In this document: one piece after another, positions 49,931 through 58,170 of the stretch
How the letters are laid out: the number at the start of each line of letters is the position of its first letter
Numbering within the stretch: position 1 is the first letter of the stretch
Origin: Phytopythium helicoides
Taxonomy: Eukaryota > Oomycota > Peronosporomycetes > Pythiales > Pythiaceae
Length of the DNA stretch: 64,000 nucleotides
Direction: 5' to 3'
Assembly: GCA_024867545.1 (NCBI GenBank)
Contig: JANFNE010000004.1
Coordinates: 372,001-436,000 of the forward strand
Program-made: the position numbers and the translations under genes
The notes under the pieces: generated by a model
Database searches by the model: none
What the model was told of the DNA's origin: nothing
What the model saw: the letters and a program-made list of their open reading frames with translations, nothing else

Positions 49931-52488
49931 ACGAACTGAGAGCTTACTAAAAGCTCTGAGCAAATGACATCTTGCGCGTAACGATGATTGAACGAAGCAA
50001 ATGTGGTCGGCTGAGATCTCTCCAGGACATTCGAAAGCATTCCTTTATTTGATCTCGCAAAAAACTTCCTAGAGAGTAGCTCTAAGGAGCGATCAACCTG
50101 GAACTTCAATTTCGGCATTCATTCTCAGGGCATGACCTGGTATGTTTAGCATGCCTTACACCCACTGGCTGCATACGCGATACGGCTGACCTTCAACCAG
50201 GATTACTCCAGGCAGTACAGCGTCATCGTCGCTGACTTCTCCTTCGCTGCCTCCATCACTGCGACTGCTGCTGCTGGGCTCTTGCTTCCATTTGTGCTGG
50301 TGCTTGTTCGCTTCACGATGCTCGACCACCCAAGTCTCTAACCCGCGCTGAACCAGCAACCACCTGGCTCTCGCATAAACAACCGCTACTGCAGCCGTCG
50401 CTTTCACCTCGTGCTTGATCCTGTGGAGTCTGACACGAAGATTGCTCGAAAGTGTTATCGAAGACTGGCGATCTCGTCCCCGTCGGCTAAAGTGTGGCCA
50501 GAATCCAGTTGCGTTTTCCATTCTTGCAAAGCTTCGATTGTTGCTTGCTAAAAGGCGAGGTGTCCAGTGGGTAACGTTCCACCGAGGTGTGAGCCTGCTC
50601 ACTCTCTAGAAGCAAAGGTTGTATCGTCTTCTTATTTACTTTCGGATGTCATTCCACAGAGAAGTCATGTCTGCCCAGTCAACAAAAAGCCTTGAGCACA
50701 TGAACGCAGCTCAAGCAAGATCGGGTCTCACGTAGCAGCTGAGAAGGCATCCAGAACGAGGTGGAGTGAAAGCGGCAAAAGATGATCTAGCGACTCTGCT
50801 CAATTAGGTCGCTTTCTGGCTTGAGAACCAGAATATCCAGCTTCACCGCCAAACAATCCGCGAGATTTGTGCCTATCTGAGTACGATCCACGTCAAGGAA
50901 CTTGCCATGTCCAGTATAAAAACACGTGAAGGCAAGGCCATGCTGGAACGCTGTCGTTTAGATCTCAGGTTGGTCGAAAGCATGGCGAGGAGACGGTTTT
51001 ACCACTTGATCTGCTTTAGGTTACTGTCGCTTGACATCGCAACTGAATATTCTGGTAGCGAATACACTTGCCTTGAACGAAGAGCACAAATGGTTTCTGG
51101 TTGGCAAGTAGCGCTTCCTCGCATCACAAAATTCTACACAAAGTTGATGCAGAGCACTGCAAAAAGTATCTGGTCTGGAATGTGAAACCTTCTGATGGAG
51201 TGACCTTGGTAGCGGTGCCAGTGATTATAGTCCCCGTACTCGCTTGGCACCGAAATGGTGGTAACGGCGCGTGAGTTGGCATCGATTGTGACGGTAGTGG
51301 AGGTGACTATAGTGGTGGCGATGGTGTGAGTTGTGAGCTGGATTTGGTTGTAGTTGTCGGGGTGATATCAAATGCGGTGGTATAGGATATTCGAGCAAGA
51401 GGCAGTAATGGGTGTCCAGGGGTGGCGTTGGTACCGGTATGTGTGACGCTTTGAGGGGGTGGACGCTAATCTTTGAGCGTTGTTTTCTACTGAGAAAGTG
51501 TCCGCAAAGGTGGTGGCCAATGTAAGATACTGCATAGGTTCGTTCCGAGCCTAGAGTTTTTGAAGTCACTACACTCTCTTTCGCAACTCACTTTGACTTG
51601 CACCTCGTCGATAAGCAACAGTGCGCTTTCCACTTTCCGCATCATTTATATTATTGGGAGTTGCCAAGTGTTCCTTCGAGCACTACGCTCCTCCCACCGA
51701 GGGCTGCGTAGAGGACATGACAATACAAATGCTCGGTAATGAGCGCTCCATGTACATCCAATACAAATGCTCGGTAATGAGCGCTCCATGTACATCCATC
51801 CCGCGTGTCTGGACAGGAATTGCGCAAGTTGCTGTATTCTTGCGGAACACACTGTCGCCATTGGATCGGTCGAAATGGACACAGTAGTCGAGTGGATGTT
51901 GGTCGTCGTTCCTGTGGCTAAGCCGTGAGGACTACCTCCTCCCGCAACAAAACGCGATATCGGATGAGCTACTGCACATCGCGACACCACGTTATTCGCG
52001 CTCTCGAGCAAATCCTCAAGGATGTATCATGTTGCACTGAGTGCTCTCTGCATGTGTAGGGGATCAACGACTCGCTGACAACGAAACTTTCGTTGCCAGC
52101 GAGTCGTCGAAAAGTACGGCAGCAATAGAGACCCTCTACTACTGTTGCACAGCCCGCAGATCACCGTGGAGTTGCGAGCGGCATTCTGCGTTGTGAGCTT
52201 GTTGCACGGCTTTCGGGGCTGAAAGGAAAACAGTAGTACTATCAGGAGCACTCAACGCCACCGGTGTCCAATTGTCGGCGCTCATAATACAGTCGTGATT
52301 GAACACAATCCTTGATGGTACCTTGATTGCACCGCCGCATTCGTGTCAAAAGAGTTCTTTGCTGATCTCTGTACCAAGTCCAGGCCCAGACGAGAACACG
52401 GTCGCCACTGCCATTTGGTCTTTTGCAACAGCGAACACACCACAACCGTTTTGGTCGACTACTTGTGGTCGGAACATACCTCGGCTCG
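49931..52488. other. Gene-poor region
   Basis: About 2.5 kb without a supported gene. At 50810-51000 the plus strand has protein-like text (LENQNIQLHRQTIREICAYL, then SSIKTREGKAMLERC) that may be a decayed gene. 51240-51480 is a G-rich GGTGG/GTAGTGG stretch. 51722-51797 is a short tandem duplication. The rest shows nothing. Confidence 0.35.
51722..51797. repeat. Perfect tandem duplication, 2 x 38 bp
   Basis: The unit starting AATACAAATGCTCGG and ending TGTACATCC occurs twice back to back without mismatch (51722-51759 and 51760-51797). No gene is affected. Perfect identity means a recent event. Confidence 0.85.
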
Positions 52489-53718
52489 ATGGGCTCCGAG
52501 CGATTCCAGTCCAACCCGTACCCGGATCTAGAGCTCAGCGAGAACGATCGCGAACAGCTTCTAGAGATAGCCAACGCGCTTGTCGAGGAGAACTTCGCAA
52601 GTACGAGCGCTATGTGGTCGAAGATATGCGCACCGTGGACGAGTCGCGCTGGAAGTTCGTCAAATCCAAGGATGACCTGCATATTTACGTCGATCGCGCG
52701 TCCGTCGGGAAGGAATATCTACCGAGCTCGGACCCCTGATGGTAACTCCATGCCTCGGAAGCACAGCAGTGCGAGTCCAACAGCAAAGAATGCGAAGGGT
52801 AATGACTTACCCGTGATCCTGAGCGTCGGGACATTCGTTGGACAGCTCGATGACGTCATGTTCGGCCTCGTCAATCCGAACCAAGATGTAATGCGGGTCA
52901 AGGCATCGTACGTGAATGATTTCCAGGATGGAGCTGTGCTCGCGACGATTGTGGAGCCCACGATTGTGGATCCGTACCGCTCGGTGCTCGTCAAGTGGAT
53001 GCAAATTGATCTGCCCTTGGGCAGTACCAATATCGTCAAGAACCGAGATTACGTCTACCTGGAGGCGACTGGTATCTTGCATTTTGCCAATGGAGATCGT
53101 GTCGGCTATCCCCTGCTGCACTCGATCGACTTTCCTCAGACGCCTCTCCTTCCTCGTCGACTTCGCGCCAAACTCTCCATTTGCGGTCTTTTTCGACAGA
53201 TCGATGCCAACTCGGTCGACAATTTTGCTGGTGGAACAACGGATCCGGGTGGAGATCTTCCTAACTTCCTCATGTTGGCTGCGTCGGCACAAGCCATGCT
53301 TTCAGCTACGAACTACGTGTACTGTGGTCAAATCAAGAAAATCTCATGGATACTGCAAAAGCGCCAGGAGTCTCGCCGCGTCAACGTTCACGAACGCAGG
53401 TCAGATGCCTGCGTCAACTGCACTCGCAAGCTGTCTGGAAAGGGACTGGGACGGATCGGGAAAGGCGTGTGCCGCATTTGTTTCGGCAGTGTTTGTCGAT
53501 CGTGTCGCGTCCCGAAGCGAGTGAGTTTCATCACACCTGATAGCCAGTTGATTCAGCGGAAAATCAACTTCTGTGCTATGTGCGTGAGTGAGACAACCAA
53601 AATGAGTGCACTGGGTGCTGCACGCGATCAAGCGGCTGGATTTGCTGCGTATGATGCCATTGAAAGCTCTAACTCGGAGACGCTCTCCGAAATGTCGTTG
53701 CGGTTCTCCAACGAGTAA
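52489..53718 (+). CDS. START-domain protein with FYVE-related zinc finger, two compensating frame breaks
   Basis: The frame opens MGSERFQSNPYPDLELSEND. It is the oomycete START-FYVE type: lipid-binding START core with LPVILSVGTFVGQLDDVMFG, DVMRVKASYVNDFQDGAVLA, VEPTIVDPYRSVLVKWMQID and VGYPLLHSIDFP, then a C-terminal Cys-rich finger with pairs CVNC, CRIC, CRSC and CAMC. The RRHHCR core of true FYVE fingers is reduced to GSVCRSCR, so phosphoinositide binding is uncertain. Between about 52597 and 52735 the family sequence (KYERYVVEDMRTVDESRWKF) is in the next frame: one base appears missing at 52597 and one extra T present at 52733. The net frame is restored, changing about 45 residues. About 410 residues in all; no intron seen. 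Confidence 0.8.
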   Translation: MGSERFQSNPYPDLELSENDREQLLEIANALVEENFASTSAMWSKICAPWTSRAGSSSNPRMTCIFTSIARPSGRNIYRARTPDGNSMPRKHSSASPTAKNAKGNDLPVILSVGTFVGQLDDVMFGLVNPNQDVMRVKASYVNDFQDGAVLATIVEPTIVDPYRSVLVKWMQIDLPLGSTNIVKNRDYVYLEATGILHFANGDRVGYPLLHSIDFPQTPLLPRRLRAKLSICGLFRQIDANSVDNFAGGTTDPGGDLPNFLMLAASAQAMLSATNYVYCGQIKKISWILQKRQESRRVNVHERRSDACVNCTRKLSGKGLGRIGKGVCRICFGSVCRSCRVPKRVSFITPDSQLIQRKINFCAMCVSETTKMSALGAARDQAAGFAAYDAIESSNSETLSEMSLRFSNE

Positions 53719-54624
53719 CTAGCTAGCAGGAGCAGCATGTATCATGGGTTGGTATCTGCAATCACTCGTCAAGCTCGCTTGTTCTTGTTGCATGTCGAGC
53801 ACGGCACACTAGCATCCGTCGGCTTCATCTCCGTTTATGAACGACTAGCTGCAGGAACTCATAGGTATTCTTTCCTCGAGTGCAAACTCATCAGGGGAGA
53901 TGGTTTTCCCCCGCATGCATGTTAAGGATAGGATAGTTTGTTGGAAAAGCAGATCATTCGTGGTTGTCTCGCATCTCGACCAAGCGGTTGCAGTGACGTG
54001 GTCACCCGGTATGGTCAGCGTGGATAATTCAATTGGGGCTGACACCTGCCCCACGACACCCATCTCTGCCTCGAGGACACTTTGCTCTACTCCTCTAGAG
54101 CAGCCTCGAGGCTTCGCTGCTCGTATCGAATGAAAATCTCTTTGTCCCGCGTGATGATCAATTTGTTGGAAACATTTTATGAGTTGTCTGTGTTGCGCGT
54201 GGCACCAGCATCCCTCTGCTTTGAACACTTCTTCGGTGTGCCAATTATCTTGATTTTCGGGAGTAATCTAGAATGGTGTCGTCACTGACGCTATGACTCA
54301 GTAAACTTTGTTGTTGCGGCTCATGGCGACAATGGAACATGTAGATAACAGCATTGAGCCACTCAATTGTTGTAATGAACGCATGATGGTTGGCGTGGTG
54401 GTCAAAGTCGTTTGACATTGTCGAAGTGATAATAACCTGTGACCTTATCACTATTGTTGAGAAAAAAGTGTCAGCAACTGGTCGGCCCGAATCCATTTTT
54501 TACTTGAAATTAGTACTTAAATTCGGGTATGGGCTCGAGTCTATACATTATACAGAACCCACCCGCCCGCCAACCCGCTCAAGGGGGTTTGCTCGCATTT
54601 TGACCGCTCGACACCTCGCTCCCC
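53719..54624. other. Spacer between START-FYVE gene and EMC5 gene
   Basis: AT-rich in its middle part. No gene, repeat or strong motif recognised. GCTCGCATTTTGACC near 54592-54606 just before the EMC5 start may be part of its promoter. Confidence 0.35.
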
Positions 54625-55168
54625 ATGGCGATCGTCGGCAAGTTCCTCATCGCCGTGGGCTCGCTGCTGCTGCTCCACGCCTGGCTACTACTCTGTGCAA
54701 TGTGAGCGTCTGCATCTTCCTGGTGCTGGTCGCCAAAATTTGGCGTCGATCCGATGCGAACTGACCGCGTTACGGCGATCAACAGATGAGTCCTACGTGA
54801 AGCTCGCCGAGGTCTCGGACGCGCAGATGCCGCCCTTCGCCGTACGTTTGGCCCGCTCCAGCCGCGAATCCTCGCTCTCCACTAACTGCCAGGCTCGCTG
54901 CAGGCCATTGTGGAGCTGGCGCTGTCGTTCTTCATCTCGCTCGGTCGGCGTGCTGCTCACAGCCGGCGAGTTCCTGCCGATCCGCTCGAGCGAGTCGCTC
55001 TACTCCCGGTGGGATTGCCCTGACTTTTGGCTGCTGCTGCTTCTGGACGGGAGCTGACTGTGGAGGTGCGTTGCTGGCCGCAGGTCGCTCGGCTCGGTCG
55101 TCTCGAGCCCCGAGTTCCACGTGTTCAACCACCGCGGCAAGGCGCTGCACAGCCGCATCGCCTCGTAG
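54625..55168 (+). CDS. EMC5: ER membrane complex subunit 5 (EMC5/MMGT), four short exons
   Basis: Exons 54625-54694, 54786-54841, 54904-55008 and 55084-55168 give about 104 residues: MAIVGKFLIAVGSLLLLHAW (first membrane helix with the family His), YESYVKLAEVSDAQMPPFA, AIVELALSFFISL and VGVLLTAGEFLPI (second helix), and the diagnostic SSPEFHVFNHRGKALH. EMC5 is a two-helix subunit of the ER membrane protein insertase. Introns are 91, 62 and 75 bp. Exon 3 is one base too long (105 instead of 104), an extra G in CTCGGTCGGC at about 54938; without it the helix reads FFISLVGVLL and all junctions close. An extra base in a conserved, usually essential gene points to base-calling error. It lies tail to tail with the WDR74 gene. 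Confidence 0.82.
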
Positions 55169-55308
55169 GGCCAGTCCTGCCTGCTCCAGTTTGGATAGGT
55201 CGCTGTCATTGGTGAGAGCTCGGCATCCGTCGACTCGGCAGTCGAGAGAGCACACGCAGTCGGCATAATAAACACAGATCTATTTGGTTGCGCGCATTGG
55301 CGTCGACT

Positions 55309-56478
55309 CTAGTCACTGTCCTCCTCATCCTCGTCGTCATCGTCGTCGTCGTCGTCTTCCTCCGCGTCGCTAATCTCCAGACCCTCGTACATCTCCTCCT
55401 CCATGTCGTCTTCGTCGTCGTCGTTGAACTCCTGCTCGTCGTCGGCATCCTGCTTGCGCTTCTTGGCCGGCGGCTCCTCCGTCGCGGCTGGCACGTCCTT
55501 GATGCCATCGTTGCAAAACAGCACCGTGTTCAGACGCTGCTTGGCGTACACCATGTGCTGGTACTTGCGCGTGTTAATGTCAAACACATGCACCATGCGG
55601 TCGAGGCCGACAGCCGCCACGTAGGGCAGCGTCGGGTGGCACTCGAGGTCGCGGATGGCGCCGACCGGACCAGTGCATCGGCCCATGTGCTTGAGCGTCC
55701 GCAGGTCCAGAATATCCAGGTTGCCCGTGGTGTCGGCGATGAACACTCGCGTCTCGTCGGGCGACACGCAGACGGCGTTGATCGGGTACTCGCCGAACTC
55801 GATCTGCTGCACGGGGCGGCGCTTGGTGTTGGTGTCGTAGATGCGCACGTGGTGGTAGCCCGTGCCGACGACGACGCGGTGGCCGTTGCTGCTGCCCTGC
55901 GATAGGAAGCGGAAGTCCTTGACCCACACGGGCACGCGCATGTCGAGCTTGTCGTGCGAGACGTTCTTGGCTCGGAAGAGCACCTCCTGCGTCTCCAGCG
56001 ACCACACGTTCAGGTCGTGCTCCTTGCCGCCGACCGCAATAGAAGTCTGCTGCTTTGGCTCAACGCGCATGCGCTCAATGTTGTCTCCGACGCTGAACGT
56101 CGCGGGGCTGCCCTTGCTCAGCGAGTTGTGGATGACGACGTCGCCGGCGTCCGAGCAGCGCACCACTGACCCAAAGCGCTGCAGCATCCCAAGCCCCACG
56201 CACTTTCCCGCGGCCTCAAAGGCCCAGCCGGGCTCCCTCCCGCCCTGCGCGCCCTTGCCGTGCGCCGCGTCGTAGCTCTCCACCACGCCGTTGGCGCGCG
56301 CCACCACCACGTTCTCGCGACAGGCCGCGTCCTCGTTCTCGTCCTGGTACCAGCAGGCGCGCAGCACGCCGCGCGCGCGCGCCTGCGGCTGCTGGCGGCT
56401 GCTGAGCACGCGCTGCTCGCCCGTCTCGAGCTCCACCGACTTGAGCAGCCCCGTCTCGTCGCCCACGACCACCCGCAT
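55309..56478 (-). CDS. WDR74/NSA1-like ribosome-biogenesis WD40 protein
   Basis: Single exon of 389 residues from the ATG at 56478 (MRVVVGDETGLLKSVELETG). The protein is a seven-blade WD40-type propeller with the spacing and signature blocks of WDR74/Nsa1: VRCSDAGDVVIHN, IAVGGKEHDLNVWSLETQ, KNVSHDKLDMRVPVWVKDF, VVVGTGYHHVRIYDTNTKRR, INAVCVSPDETRVFIADTTG and DLECHPTLPYVAAVGLDRM. It then has a basic KKRKQD stretch and a very acidic tail of Asp/Glu repeats ending EEDSD. Nsa1/WDR74 works with the AAA ATPase Rix7/NVL in 60S pre-ribosome maturation in the nucleolus. An in-frame ATG at 56547 would add 23 residues but aligns with nothing. Confidence 0.88.
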   Translation of the reverse strand: MRVVVGDETGLLKSVELETGEQRVLSSRQQPQARARGVLRACWYQDENEDAACRENVVVARANGVVESYDAAHGKGAQGGREPGWAFEAAGKCVGLGMLQRFGSVVRCSDAGDVVIHNSLSKGSPATFSVGDNIERMRVEPKQQTSIAVGGKEHDLNVWSLETQEVLFRAKNVSHDKLDMRVPVWVKDFRFLSQGSSNGHRVVVGTGYHHVRIYDTNTKRRPVQQIEFGEYPINAVCVSPDETRVFIADTTGNLDILDLRTLKHMGRCTGPVGAIRDLECHPTLPYVAAVGLDRMVHVFDINTRKYQHMVYAKQRLNTVLFCNDGIKDVPAATEEPPAKKRKQDADDEQEFNDDDEDDMEEEMYEGLEISDAEEDDDDDDDDEDEEDSD

Positions 56479-56730
56479 CGCCTCCAACGTTGCGTCAATA
56501 CTGCCGGGATGGTAGCTGCTCGCGGCGGAAGGTGAATGGCAGCGCACGTCGGCGGTCTCTCATTGGTCTATAATATGACTCTCTACATTTTGATTCGCGG
56601 AAAAGGAGCAGTTTGAAGTTGAAATATCCACCAATGGAGTGATAATATAGACAGAGCTTTTGACCAATCAACGCGCGGAAAGACCGTTCCTCGCACGTCA
56701 ACAAAAAAAACGTCATGGAGCTAGCTGCTC

Positions 56731-56746
56731 GGTCATTCCGCGATTC
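56731..56746 (+). promoter_or_regulatory. Oomycete initiator-like element before the PEX14-SDR gene
   Basis: GGTCATTCCGCGATTC fits GCTCATTYYNCAWTTT well. It lies 34 nt before the ATG at 56780 and downstream of the alternative ATG at 56660, so it supports the shorter protein. Confidence 0.6.
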
Positions 56747-56779
56747 GCCGCGCCGCCCGCAGCCGCCAGAGCCCCCAAG

Positions 56780-57838
56780 ATGCCCGAGATCCGCGACGAG
56801 CTGGTGCAGCAGGGCGTGCGCTTCCTGCAGCACCCAAAAGTGCAGGACACGCCGCTGTCCGAGCGCCTGCAGTTCCTCGAGAAGAAGGGGCTCACGCCCG
56901 CCGAGATCGCGCGCGCGCTCAAGCTCAACGACGAGAAGAACGCCGCGCGCGCCGAGCAGGCTGTCGCCTCCGTGGTGCGTTCCGAGTCTCTGCGGTGCTC
57001 GCTATGAGGTGTCGGCGTGCTTACTGACTCCGATTCCGTTTGGCAGACTGGGGCGAAGGGAGGAGAGCGGCTCAAGGGCCGAGTGGGCGTCGTCGTCGGT
57101 GGGAACTCTGGGCTCGGCCAGCTCATCGCCGTGCGCTTGGCCAAGGAGGGCGCCAAGCTCGCGGTCGTGGGCGACAAGGGCGCAGAGCAGCCCAACGCGG
57201 TGCTGGCGCAGGTCAAAGCCGTCCCCGAGGCGGGAGAGGCCAAGCTCTTCCTCGGCGAGCTGCACAGCTGGAGCTTCATTGACGCAACGTACGCAGACAT
57301 TGCCAAGCAGTTCAAGCGCATCGACTTTGTCGTCAACTGCGTGCCAGTCCCCGCTGGTAGCGGCTCAAAGGCGCGCGCGCTCGTGGACCTGGACGACAAG
57401 GCGTGGGATGAGGCCATGGGCGTGTCGGCCAAGGCCGTGTTCCTGAGCTGCAAGCGCGCTGTGCAGCAGATGCTCACGCAGGACAACGGCGAAGTGCGTG
57501 GACGCATCGTCAACATCTCATCGACCCACGGCATGGTCGCACGCAAGGGCCACTTCACGTTTGGCGTCAGCAAGTCGGCCGTCGTGCAGCTCACGCGCCA
57601 GATCGCTGCCGAGTACGCGGCGAGCGGAATCATTTGCAATGCGATCGCTCCCGGCTTCATTGACGACTCGATCAGCCGCGACGACTGCCTCGCCCCATCG
57701 GAAGGCAACCGCATCCCTGCAGAGGCTCCAGGTAAGGCGATGGACGTCGCCAACGCCGTCGTGTTCCTCGCATCGGACGACACGCGGTATATCCACGGCG
57801 TCAACCTGCTCGTGGACGGCGGGTTCATGGCAAGCTAA
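56780..57838 (+). CDS. PEX14 N-terminal domain fused to a short-chain dehydrogenase (catalytic Tyr replaced by Phe)
   Basis: Exons 56780-56974 and 57047-57838 (intron GTGCGT...GGCAG, phase 0) give 328 residues. Residues 1-48 (ELVQQGVRFLQHPKVQDTPL, ERLQFLEKKGLTPAEIARAL) are the PEX14 docking domain that binds WxxxF/Y motifs of PEX5 in peroxisomal import. Residues 73-328 are a classical SDR: VVVGGNSGLG (nucleotide loop), VVNCVPVPAG, VNISSTHG with Ser224, then FGVSK, where Phe237 replaces the catalytic Tyr (Lys241 kept), IICNAIAPGF, and a C-terminal LLVDGGFMAS. No SKL-type signal. The intron sits just after the PEX14 part, so the fusion could have arisen by exon joining. Presumed peroxisome-linked; catalysis doubtful. 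Confidence 0.85.
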
Positions 57839-58170
57839 TCGAAATACACGCAAGCATTAGGCGCACAAATCCTGGGTGGATATCATCACACCGACGAACA
57901 TGTAAAAGCTGAAATCCTTCTCCTGCAATGCAATCTCAACTACTGTAGAGCTACATGCAGCAAGCCATCCTGGCCTCGCGTAGCAATCGAGTCCGTGACG
58001 TCTGGTGCCCCGCCCATTGTCATCCAGCTTCAACCTGGGGCGGAGCTCTCCTCTGTCCCCTTCAATCAGCCCTACACCCCTCCATACCCACCACACGGCG
58101 CCAAAATGCGCTCATCCCACTCGGACATCACTGGAAAGGGGGCGGAAAATCCCGCATTCGGCAATCCACC
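57839..58170. other. Spacer between SDR fusion and HEPN-like gene
   Basis: Non-coding, with an open frame in line with the next gene but no protein-like content upstream of 58171. Promoter expected. Confidence 0.35.

Noticed and set aside
54932..55275. Minus-strand frames opposite the EMC5 exons
   Set aside because: No recognisable protein; the plus strand splices into EMC5 with diagnostic motifs.
55315..55420. GTC/TCG-rich microsatellite
   Set aside because: It is the coding sequence of the acidic Asp/Glu tail of the WDR74-like protein, so not an independent repeat feature.
56713..57828. 371-codon minus-strand frame opposite the PEX14-SDR gene
   Set aside because: Shadow frame; Ser/Thr/Ala-rich with no motif, whereas the plus strand has two known domains.
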